From the NCBI GenBank assembly GCA_035459025.1, contig DATHYT010000013.1, forward strand, positions 1-64,000: a DNA stretch of 64,000 nucleotides, given 5' to 3'. The DNA is from JAABQT01 sp035459025. GTDB lineage: Bacteria; Pseudomonadota; Gammaproteobacteria; Burkholderiales; SG8-39. Each line of letters begins with the position of its first letter. The stretch's first letter is position 1. A program made the translations under genes and the position numbers. This document shows positions 24,711 through 31,783 of this stretch, in pieces. The notes under the pieces are model-generated. The model searched no databases. It was not told where the DNA came from and saw only the letters and a program-made list of their open reading frames with translations.

Positions 24711-25988
24711 ATGCCCAAGGCAAAGGCGCTGGCGCCCGAGGTCAAACTGCGTGAAGTCTGGGCGTGGAGCATGTACGACTTCGCCAACTCGGGCTACACC
24801 ACGGTGGTCATCACCGCCGTCTACAACGCCTTCTTCGTCGCCGCGGTGGCCGGGCGCGCGCCTTGGGCCACCTTCGCCTGGACGGCGGCGCTCTCGGTGT
24901 CCTACCTCGCCGTGCTGCTCACGGCGCCGCTGGTCGGCGCCTGGGCCGATGCGCATGCGGCGAAGAAGCGTTTGCTGTTCTACGCGACGGTCGGCTGCGT
25001 GCTGTTCACCGCGGCGCTGTACTTTGTCGGACCCGGCGCGGTGGCGCTGGCCATCGTGCTCATCGTGCTGTCGAACTTCTTCTTCGCCACCGGCGAGAAC
25101 CTGATCGCCGCGTTCCTGCCGGAGCTCGCCGACTCGCGCTCCATGGGGCGCGTCTCCGGGTGGGGATGGGCCTTCGGCTACCTCGGCGGCCTGGTCTCGC
25201 TTGGCCTGTCGCTCATCTACATCACCTGGGCGCAGGGCGCAGGCCAGAGCGGCACGCAGTTCGTGCCGGTCGTCATGCTGATCACCGCGGCCGTATTCGC
25301 GCTGTGCGCGACGCCCACGTTCCTGTTCCTGAAGGAGCGGGCCGTGCCGCAGATGCGCGACGGCAAGGCATGGGCGCGGGTCATGCACACGCTGCACCGC
25401 GCGCAGCAGTACCGCGACCTGCGGCGCTTCCTCGTCTGCATCCTGTTTTACCAGGCGGGCATCATGGCGGTGATCGCGCTCGCCGCGATCTACGCGCAGG
25501 AGGCGATGAAGTTCACGCAGCAGCAGACCATCGTGCTCGTGCTGGTGGTCAACGTCACGGCCGCGCTCGGCGCCTTCGGCTTCGGGTACCTGCAGGACGC
25601 GATCGGGCACGTGCGCGCGATGGCGCTCATTCTCGCCGGCTGGATCGGCATGATCACCCTCGCCTACTTCGCCGAGGACGCCGCGACGTTCTGGGTCGCG
25701 GCCAACCTCGCCGGCCTGTGCATGGGCTCCTCGCAGGCGGCCGGGCGCGCCATCGTCGGCTATCTTTCCCCGCGCACGCGCGAGGCGGAGTTCTTCGGCC
25801 TGTGGGGGCTCGCGGTGAAGGCCGCCTCGATCTTCGGCCCGCTCACCTACGGCCTGGTGACCTGGATCTTCGCCGGCGACCACCGGCTCGGCATCCTCGC
25901 CGTGGGGGCGTATTTCGTGATCGGCCTCGTGCTGCTGGCCGGCATCGACGTCGAGCGCGGCCGGCGCGCGGCGCTCGCGCCCGCCTGA
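24711..25988 (+). CDS. Major facilitator carrier of the UMF1/Atg22-like family
   Basis: A 425-residue inner-membrane carrier with about twelve helices. The N terminus carries AWSMYDFANSGYTTVV, the hallmark of the UMF1 group, whose eukaryotic relatives (Atg22) export amino acids from vacuoles. Substrate in bacteria is not established. It is divergent from the GspE-like gene across 31 bases. It begins at MPKAKALAP, which gives a short cytoplasmic lead into helix 1. Confidence 0.82.
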   Translation: MPKAKALAPEVKLREVWAWSMYDFANSGYTTVVITAVYNAFFVAAVAGRAPWATFAWTAALSVSYLAVLLTAPLVGAWADAHAAKKRLLFYATVGCVLFTAALYFVGPGAVALAIVLIVLSNFFFATGENLIAAFLPELADSRSMGRVSGWGWAFGYLGGLVSLGLSLIYITWAQGAGQSGTQFVPVVMLITAAVFALCATPTFLFLKERAVPQMRDGKAWARVMHTLHRAQQYRDLRRFLVCILFYQAGIMAVIALAAIYAQEAMKFTQQQTIVLVLVVNVTAALGAFGFGYLQDAIGHVRAMALILAGWIGMITLAYFAEDAATFWVAANLAGLCMGSSQAAGRAIVGYLSPRTREAEFFGLWGLAVKAASIFGPLTYGLVTWIFAGDHRLGILAVGAYFVIGLVLLAGIDVERGRRAALAPA

Positions 25989-25992
25989 GCCG

Positions 25993-26415
25993 CTACTCGA
26001 GCGTCGCCTCCAGGGTGATCTTGGCGTTCAGCAGCCGCGAAATCGGGCAGCCCGCCTTGGCGTTGCCGGCGGCCTTTTCGAAGACCGCCTTGTCGGCGCC
26101 GGGGACCTTTGCCTTCACCACCAGGTGGATCGCGGTCACCGTCATGCCGGCGTCGGTCTTGTCGAGGTTCAGGCTCGCCGTCGTCGCGATGCTGTCCGCC
26201 CTGAGATTCGCCTGGCCGAGCTGCCCGGAGAGCGCCATCGAGAAGCAGGCGGCGTGCGCCGCGGCGACCAACTCCTCGGGATCGGTCTTGCCGCCCGACT
26301 CGAACCGGCTGGCGAAGGTATAGGGCGCGGAGGCCAGCCCGCCGCTGCCTGTGGAGACCTGGCCGCTGCCGTCCTTCAGGCCGCCTTTCCAGACTGCTGA
26401 GCCGTTACGTTGCAT
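25993..26415 (-). CDS. osmC: OsmC-type organic hydroperoxide peroxidase
   Basis: A 140-residue OsmC. Peroxidatic Cys57 lies in AAHAACFSMAL, resolving Cys123 in AKAGCPISRLLN, and Arg37 and the Glu pair 48-49 supply the usual support. It reduces organic hydroperoxides in the cytoplasm. AAGGAGG stands 6 bases before the ATG. It is divergent from a second peroxidase gene (Prx5 type) across 79 bases, making a small peroxide-defence locus. Confidence 0.9.
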   Translation of the reverse strand: MQRNGSAVWKGGLKDGSGQVSTGSGGLASAPYTFASRFESGGKTDPEELVAAAHAACFSMALSGQLGQANLRADSIATTASLNLDKTDAGMTVTAIHLVVKAKVPGADKAVFEKAAGNAKAGCPISRLLNAKITLEATLE

Positions 26416-26494
26416 GCGAGCCTCCTTGGAAAAAGTGAACTCAGGCGCGTTATTATCGTCGCAGTGCTTACATTCCCACTAGAAGGAAACTGCG

Positions 26495-27004
26495 ATGAGC
26501 ATCAAAGTCGGTGATCGCGTGCCGGACGGGGTGCTGTTCGAATCCATCGGTTACAGCGACGAGAATCACTGCCCGGCGCGCCCCGGCCAGGTCAAGGTCG
26601 CGGAGCTGGTGCAGGGCAAGCGCATCGCGATCTTTGGACTCCCGGGCGCGTTCACGATGACCTGCTCCGGAAAGCACCTCCCCGGGTATCTCGCCAATTA
26701 CGACAAGTTCAAGGCGAAGAAGGTCGACGAGATCTGGTGCGTTTCGGTCAACGACGGCTATGTCATGGCAGCATGGGGTCGCGATCAGAAGGCCGACGGC
26801 AAGATCCGCATGCTGGGCGACGGCAACGGCCAGTGGACGAAGGCGCTGGGACTGGAAGTGGACTCCAGCGCCGGCGGCATGGGCATGAGAATGCGGCGCT
26901 GCTCCATGCTGGTCGAAGACGGCGTCGTCAGGCAGCTCAACCTCGAGGCGCCCGGGAAGTTCGAGGTAAGCGACGCCGAGACGCTCCTGAAGCAGCTGGG
27001 ATGA
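26495..27004 (+). CDS. Prx5-type peroxiredoxin
   Basis: A 169-residue thiol peroxidase. The active site is PGAFTMTCSGKH with peroxidatic Cys57; the PxxxTxxC frame is kept, while the usual TPTC is TMTC. The remainder (KVDEIWCVSVNDGYVM, then GMGMRMRRCSMLVEDG) is normal for the family, which takes electrons from glutathione/glutaredoxin or thioredoxin. AGAAGGAA lies ahead of the start. The stop overlaps the next start (ATGA), coupling it to a small exported Cys-rich protein. Confidence 0.9.
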   Translation: MSIKVGDRVPDGVLFESIGYSDENHCPARPGQVKVAELVQGKRIAIFGLPGAFTMTCSGKHLPGYLANYDKFKAKKVDEIWCVSVNDGYVMAAWGRDQKADGKIRMLGDGNGQWTKALGLEVDSSAGGMGMRMRRCSMLVEDGVVRQLNLEAPGKFEVSDAETLLKQLG

Positions 27005-27318
27005 CGCGCGCCGCCCTCCTCGGCGTGCTGCTGCTCGCCACCGCCACCGTGCACGCGCAATCCCGCACCGAGGCCGGGCGCCAGCAGTTCCGCGAGGCCT
27101 CGCGCATCTGCCGCTACGTGCCGCACGCCGAGCAGCGCGCCTGCATGGCGCGCGAGCTGTGCAAGAACAACCGCGAGCCGGCGGCCTGCGAGGAGCGCTA
27201 CTTCGTCAACGCCGAGCGCCGCGACATCGTGCTCGAGGCCTGCAAGGGCAAGCAGGGCACGGTGCTGCGCGACTGCATGCGCGAGGAATACAAGAAGCTC
27301 CCCGAGCCCCGGTCGTAG
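27001..27318 (+). CDS. Small exported cysteine-rich protein, unrecognised
   Basis: 105 residues. MTRAALLGVLLLATATVHAQ is a signal peptide cleaved after VHA. The mature 85 residues hold six cysteines (in RICRY, RACMA, ELCKN, AACEE, EACKG, RDCMR) and many charged residues, which points to a periplasmic helical protein with up to three disulfides. I do not recognise a family. Translational coupling to the peroxiredoxin suggests a redox-related role in the periplasm, but that is inference. The M16 protease gene starts 16 bases downstream. Confidence 0.75.
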   Translation: MTRAALLGVLLLATATVHAQSRTEAGRQQFREASRICRYVPHAEQRACMARELCKNNREPAACEERYFVNAERRDIVLEACKGKQGTVLRDCMREEYKKLPEPRS

Positions 27319-27334
27319 CGATCCGGCCGCGCCG

Positions 27335-30010
27335 ATGAAGAAGCTGCTCGCCTGCCTGCTGCTCGCCGCCCTGCCCGCGCTCGCCGCGCCGCAGAAGGTC
27401 ACCGAGGTCGAGGGCGTCGCCGAGTACCGGCTCGACAACGGCCTGCGCGTGCTGCTGGCGCCCGACGCGGGCGCGGAGACGGTCACGGCGCACGTCACCT
27501 ACCTGGTGGGCTCGCGCCACGAGGGCTACGGCGAGAAGGGCATGGCGCACCTGCTCGAGCACATGCTGTTCAAGGGCTCCACGAACCATCCCGACGTGAA
27601 GCAGGAGTTCGCCAAGCGCGGCGCGCGCTGGAACGGCACCACCTCCTACGACCGCACCAACTACTTCGAGACGCTGCCGGCCTCGGGCGACAACCTGGAA
27701 TGGGCGCTGGCCATGGAAGCCGACCGCATGGTGAACTCCTTCGTGCGCAAGGCGGACCTCGAGAGCGAGATGACCGTGGTGCGCAACGAGTTCGAGATGG
27801 GCGAGAACAGCCCCGGCAGCGTGCTGTTCCAGCGCATGCTGCGGCTCGCCTTCAATTGGCACAACTATGGCCACGCCATCATCGGCGCGCGCTCCGACAT
27901 CGAATCGGTGCCGATCGAGCGTCTGCAGGCGTTCTACCGCACCTGGTACCAGCCGGACAATGCACTGCTCACCCTCGGCGGGCGCTTCGAGGCGGCGCGC
28001 GCGCTCGCGCTGGTCGAGAAGCACTTCGGCGCCATCCCGCGCCCGGCGCGCAAGCTGCCCGAGCTCTACACGGTGGAGCCGACGCAGGACGGCGAGCGTT
28101 CGGTCACGCTGCAGCGCACGGGCGACACGCCGCTCGTCGCCGCGCTGTACCGCGTGCCCGCCGCCAGCCACCCGGATTTCCCGGCGATCGAGGTCCTGGT
28201 GGAGGCGATGCGCGCCGCGCCGCAGGGCCGGCTGCACCGGGCGCTGGTGCAGAAAGGCCTGGCGAGCGCCATCTGGGGATTCGAGCACGCGTTGCACGAT
28301 CCCGGCTACATCGCCTTCGGCGCCCAGCTCGCCAAGGACGGCGACCTCGAGGCGGCGGGCGCGGCGCTGCTCGACACGCTGCACGCGGCGCCGAAGGCTC
28401 CGATCGAGGCCGACGAGGTGGAGCGCGGGCGCACCACGCTGCTGAACGAGATGGACAAGGCGACGCTCGACTCGGGCGCGCTGGTGCGCGCGCTTGCCGA
28501 GTTCCACGCCCTGGGCGACTGGCGCTTGTACTTCCTGTACCGCGACCGCCTGCGCGCCGTGAAAGCGCCCGACGTGCAGCGCGTGGCCGAAACCTATCTC
28601 AGGCCGGCCAACCGCGTGCTCGGGCGCTTCGTGCCGACCGAGAACCCGCAGCGCGCGCAGATTCCGGAAGCGCCGGACCTGCAGGCGGCGCTGCAGGGCT
28701 ACCGCGGCGGCGCCGCGCTCGCCGCGGGCGAGGCCTTCGATCCCGCGCCACAGAACATCGAGGCGCGCCTCGTGCGGCGCACGCTCGCCAACGACGTGCG
28801 CCTCGCGCTCCTGCCCAAGCGCACGCGGGGGCAGAAGGTCGTGATCAAGCTCGACCTGCACTGGGGCAACGAGCAGAACACGCTCGGGCGCAGCACCGCC
28901 TGCTCGCTCGCTGGCGAAATGCTGATGCGCGGCACGAAGCGACATACGCGCGCCGAGCTGCGCGAAGCGTTTGATCGCCTGCAGGCGACGGTCAGGATAA
29001 GCGCGAGCGGCGCCACGCTGGAGACGCGGCGCGAGCACCTCGCCGAGGCGCTGCGCCTGGTGGCCGAGGTGCTGCGCGAGCCGGCGTTTCCGGACGCTGA
29101 GTTCGAGGAGCTCAAGCGCAGCACGCTCACCAGCGCGCAAGCCGAGTTGAGCGACCCGGCGGCCATCGCCTCGCAGCAGCTGCGCCGCCACCTGCATCCG
29201 TACCCGAAGGGCCACTGGCACTACGAGCAGTCGCCCGAGGAACGCGTGGCGGCGCTCGAGGCGGCGACGCTGGAAGAGGCGCGCGCTTGCCACGCGCAGC
29301 TCATCGGCGGCACCGGCGCCGACGTGGCAGCGGTGGGCGACTTCGAGGCCGCCGAGCTCGCGGCGCTCGTGGAGCTGCTGTTTGGCGACTGGAAGAATCC
29401 CGTGCCCTACGCGCACATCCCGAAGCGCTACTTCGAGCACCCCGCGCTCGAGCGCGCGTTCGTCACGCCTGACAAGGCGAACGCGGTGCTGCGCGCCGGG
29501 CTCAATCTGCGCCTGCGCGACGACCATCCGGACTTCCCCGCGCTGGTGCTCGCCAACTACCTGCTCGGCGGCTCCTCGACTGCGCGCCTGCCCGAGCGCA
29601 TTCGCGAGAAGGAAGGGCTGTCCTACAGCACCTACACCTGGTTCATGGCGAGCCCGCTCGATCCGGTGGCCAGCTTCTCGGTCTCGGCGATCTTCGCGCC
29701 GCAAAACAAGGCGCGCGTCGAGCGCGCCGTGCGTGAGGAGCTGGAGCGCGCGCTGCGCGAGGGCTTTGCCGAGGAGGAGGTGGCGGCGGCAAAGCGGGGA
29801 CTCCTTGAATCCAGGCGCTTGGCGCGCACGCAGGACGGCGCACTCGTCGCGCGTCTAGCGTTCTATCTCCACCTGAACCGCACGTTCGCCTGGGACATCG
29901 ATTTCGAGCGGCGCATCGCCGAGCTCGAGCCGGCACGGCTGCGCGAGGCGCTCGCCCGCCATGTCGACCTGGCGCGGCTCGCGGTCACCATGGCGGGAGA
30001 TTTCAAGTAG
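27335..30010 (+). CDS. Periplasmic M16 (insulinase-type) zinc protease
   Basis: An 891-residue two-lobed M16 peptidase. MKKLLACLLLAALPALAAPQ is a signal peptide. The inverted zinc motif HxxEH is AHLLEHMLFKG, His72-Glu75-His76, and the distal Glu ligand lies in MTVVRNEFEMGENS. A second, inactive M16 domain fills the C-terminal half, with GLSYSTYTWF as the conserved substrate-holding segment. Such enzymes degrade peptides in the periplasm (PqqL-like). The ribosome site is weak. It is convergent with mscL, four bases apart. Confidence 0.9.
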   Translation: MKKLLACLLLAALPALAAPQKVTEVEGVAEYRLDNGLRVLLAPDAGAETVTAHVTYLVGSRHEGYGEKGMAHLLEHMLFKGSTNHPDVKQEFAKRGARWNGTTSYDRTNYFETLPASGDNLEWALAMEADRMVNSFVRKADLESEMTVVRNEFEMGENSPGSVLFQRMLRLAFNWHNYGHAIIGARSDIESVPIERLQAFYRTWYQPDNALLTLGGRFEAARALALVEKHFGAIPRPARKLPELYTVEPTQDGERSVTLQRTGDTPLVAALYRVPAASHPDFPAIEVLVEAMRAAPQGRLHRALVQKGLASAIWGFEHALHDPGYIAFGAQLAKDGDLEAAGAALLDTLHAAPKAPIEADEVERGRTTLLNEMDKATLDSGALVRALAEFHALGDWRLYFLYRDRLRAVKAPDVQRVAETYLRPANRVLGRFVPTENPQRAQIPEAPDLQAALQGYRGGAALAAGEAFDPAPQNIEARLVRRTLANDVRLALLPKRTRGQKVVIKLDLHWGNEQNTLGRSTACSLAGEMLMRGTKRHTRAELREAFDRLQATVRISASGATLETRREHLAEALRLVAEVLREPAFPDAEFEELKRSTLTSAQAELSDPAAIASQQLRRHLHPYPKGHWHYEQSPEERVAALEAATLEEARACHAQLIGGTGADVAAVGDFEAAELAALVELLFGDWKNPVPYAHIPKRYFEHPALERAFVTPDKANAVLRAGLNLRLRDDHPDFPALVLANYLLGGSSTARLPERIREKEGLSYSTYTWFMASPLDPVASFSVSAIFAPQNKARVERAVREELERALREGFAEEEVAAAKRGLLESRRLARTQDGALVARLAFYLHLNRTFAWDIDFERRIAELEPARLREALARHVDLARLAVTMAGDFK

Positions 30011-30014
30011 GACG

Positions 30015-30401
30015 CTAGCGCGACTTCAGCAGGTCGCGGATCTCCTCCAGCAGCACCTGCTCGCGCGGCGGCGCGGGCGGGGCCGCGGGCGCAGCCGGCT
30101 TCGCCTCTTCACGCTTCATGCGGTTGATCGCCTTCACGACCAGGAAGATGGCGGCGGCGATGATGACGAAGTCGACGGTGCTCTGGATGAACTTTCCGTA
30201 CTTCACGGAGGCGTCGCCGATATTGACCGCCAGGCCCGAAAAGTCGATGCCGCCGACGATCGAGCCGACCACCGGCATGATGACGTCGCCGACCAGTGAC
30301 GACACGATCTTGCCGAAGGCGGCGCCGATCACAATGCCGACGGCGAGGTCGACGACGTTGCCCTTCATGGCGAAGCTCTTGAACTCCTGCAGCATGCTCA
30401 T
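30015..30401 (-). CDS. mscL: Large-conductance mechanosensitive channel
   Basis: A 128-residue MscL. The N-terminal amphipathic helix (MLQEFKSFAMKGNVVDLAVGIVIG) passes into the pore helix TM1. TM2 is FVIIAAAIFLVVKAI, and the C-terminal bundle LLEEIRDLLKSR follows an Ala/Pro-rich linker. The pentamer opens on membrane tension to release solutes during osmotic downshock. It follows greB on the same strand by 15 bases. Confidence 0.95.
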   Translation of the reverse strand: MSMLQEFKSFAMKGNVVDLAVGIVIGAAFGKIVSSLVGDVIMPVVGSIVGGIDFSGLAVNIGDASVKYGKFIQSTVDFVIIAAAIFLVVKAINRMKREEAKPAAPAAPPAPPREQVLLEEIRDLLKSR

Positions 30402-30416
30402 CGCGCTCTCCCTGGG

Positions 30417-30965
30417 TCAGTCGATTGGATCATAGACGAGTCCGACAATCTCAAGCTCTTCCACGCCTACCGGCGTGCGCAGCCTCACCACGTCGCCGGC
30501 GCGCGCCTTGAGCAGCGCGCGCGCGATCGGCGAGAGCCACGACACGCGCCCGCGCGCCGGGTCCACCTCGTCTGCGCCGACGATGGTGATGCTGCGTTGC
30601 TCGCCTGTACGCAAAGCGACACGCACCGTGGCGCCGAAGAAGACCTGCTCGGTGTCGCGGCCGGCGTTGTCGACGACGCTCGCGTTCTCCAGCCGCTTGA
30701 TGAGGAAGCGCACCCGGCGGTCGATCTCGCGCAGGCGCTTCTTTCCGTAGATGTAGTCGGCGTTCTCCGAGCGGTCGCCGTTGGCGGCCGCCGCGGACAC
30801 CGCGCGCACCACCTCCGGGCGCTCGCGCTCCACCAGGCGCCGGCGCTCGGCGTCGAGGCGCGCGAAGCCCGCCGGCGTGATGTAGTTCTTCGCCGGCACC
30901 GGCGCATCGGCGCGCTCGTCTTCCTCGCCGGCGCCGTCGGATTCCCGGACGAACGCTTTCGACAT
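30417..30965 (-). CDS. greB: Transcript cleavage factor GreB
   Basis: A 182-residue Gre factor. The N-terminal coiled coil ends with the acidic tip GDRSENADYIYGKKRLREIDRR, where the Asp/Glu residues enter the RNA polymerase channel. The C-terminal FKBP-like domain contains VDPARGRVSWLSPIARALL, the GreB rather than GreA form. It rescues backtracked polymerase. An acidic N-terminal extension of about 25 residues before NYITPAG is common in betaproteobacterial GreB. Confidence 0.93.
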   Translation of the reverse strand: MSKAFVRESDGAGEEDERADAPVPAKNYITPAGFARLDAERRRLVERERPEVVRAVSAAAANGDRSENADYIYGKKRLREIDRRVRFLIKRLENASVVDNAGRDTEQVFFGATVRVALRTGEQRSITIVGADEVDPARGRVSWLSPIARALLKARAGDVVRLRTPVGVEELEIVGLVYDPID

Positions 30966-31027
30966 GCAGGCGCGATTCTACCCGCACCTTGCTTGCGCGC
31001 GCGGTGCCGGTCGCCGAGAATCCGCCC

Positions 31028-31741
31028 GTGGCATTTCAGCGAAAGGTCGACAGGGACGATCTGCTCACGCGCCTGCGCGTGCGCGAGGTCGCGCTGTTCA
31101 GCCTGATCGCGCTCACCGCCATCCTCGCCAACCTGCCGGAGAGCTACGCGCGCCAGCTCGGCATCCAGCACGACTACCTGTACGCGGCGCTGGTCGGCGC
31201 GGTGGTCATCGGCCTGTTCCTGTACCTGAAGTTCTTCTTCTTCTTCGCCGTGGTCCTGCTGATCCTCGGGGCCAACCTGCCCGAGCAGATCGCGCAAGAT
31301 TTCGGCATCTCGAAGATCCCCCTGATCCTGGCGCTGGTAGCGATGGTCGGGGTGTCGCTCATCAATTACGTGGTGAAGGTGCTGCCCACGGGCCTCGAGC
31401 CCAAGCCGCGCGAGAAGAGCCCGGAAGGCGTGCGCGCCCTGCTCTACGCCATCGACAAGAACAACGTGGTCTACGGCCAGCGCGTGCTGGCGATGAACTT
31501 CGACCCGAACCTGCACCATGAGAACGGCTACACCCCGCTCGCCTACGCGGCGCTCAAGGGCAACCCGCAGATGATCGAGATGCTGCTGGGGAACGGCGCC
31601 GATCCGGGCCTCACGACGCGCGAGGGCGAGACCCCGGTCGAGCTCGCCCTGCGCGCGGGGCACACCGGCCTCGCCGACCTGCTCAAGCAGGCGCGCCAGG
31701 CGCGCGAAACCGCACTTGCGGCCGGGTCGCCTCCAGGGTGA
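31028..31741 (+). CDS. Membrane protein with C-terminal ankyrin repeats
   Basis: 237 residues from a GTG start. Three hydrophobic helices fall at about 21-36, 52-82 (Phe-rich LYLKFFFFFAVVLLIL) and 97-117. The soluble C-terminal half carries about two ankyrin repeats: NGYTPLAYAALKGNPQMIEMLLGNGADP and EGETPVELALRAGHTGLADLLK. No family function is known to me. A TTG 13 codons upstream is an alternative start. It is divergent from greB, and a LexA-like box begins four bases after its stop. Confidence 0.7.
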   Translation: MAFQRKVDRDDLLTRLRVREVALFSLIALTAILANLPESYARQLGIQHDYLYAALVGAVVIGLFLYLKFFFFFAVVLLILGANLPEQIAQDFGISKIPLILALVAMVGVSLINYVVKVLPTGLEPKPREKSPEGVRALLYAIDKNNVVYGQRVLAMNFDPNLHHENGYTPLAYAALKGNPQMIEMLLGNGADPGLTTREGETPVELALRAGHTGLADLLKQARQARETALAAGSPPG

Positions 31742-31744
31742 CAA

Positions 31745-31764
31745 TACTGTATAAATAAGCAGTT
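31745..31764 (+). promoter_or_regulatory. LexA (SOS) box upstream of nrdJ
   Basis: TACTGTATAAATAAGCAGTT contains CTG-N10-CAG with an AT-rich spacer. This equals the proteobacterial CTGT-N8-ACAG consensus except for G in place of A in the right half. It ends 19 bases before the nrdJ start codon, where a repressor would block the promoter. Sequence match only; binding is inferred. Confidence 0.65.
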
Positions 31765-31783
31765 TAGTGCAGGCTGAGCCGCC

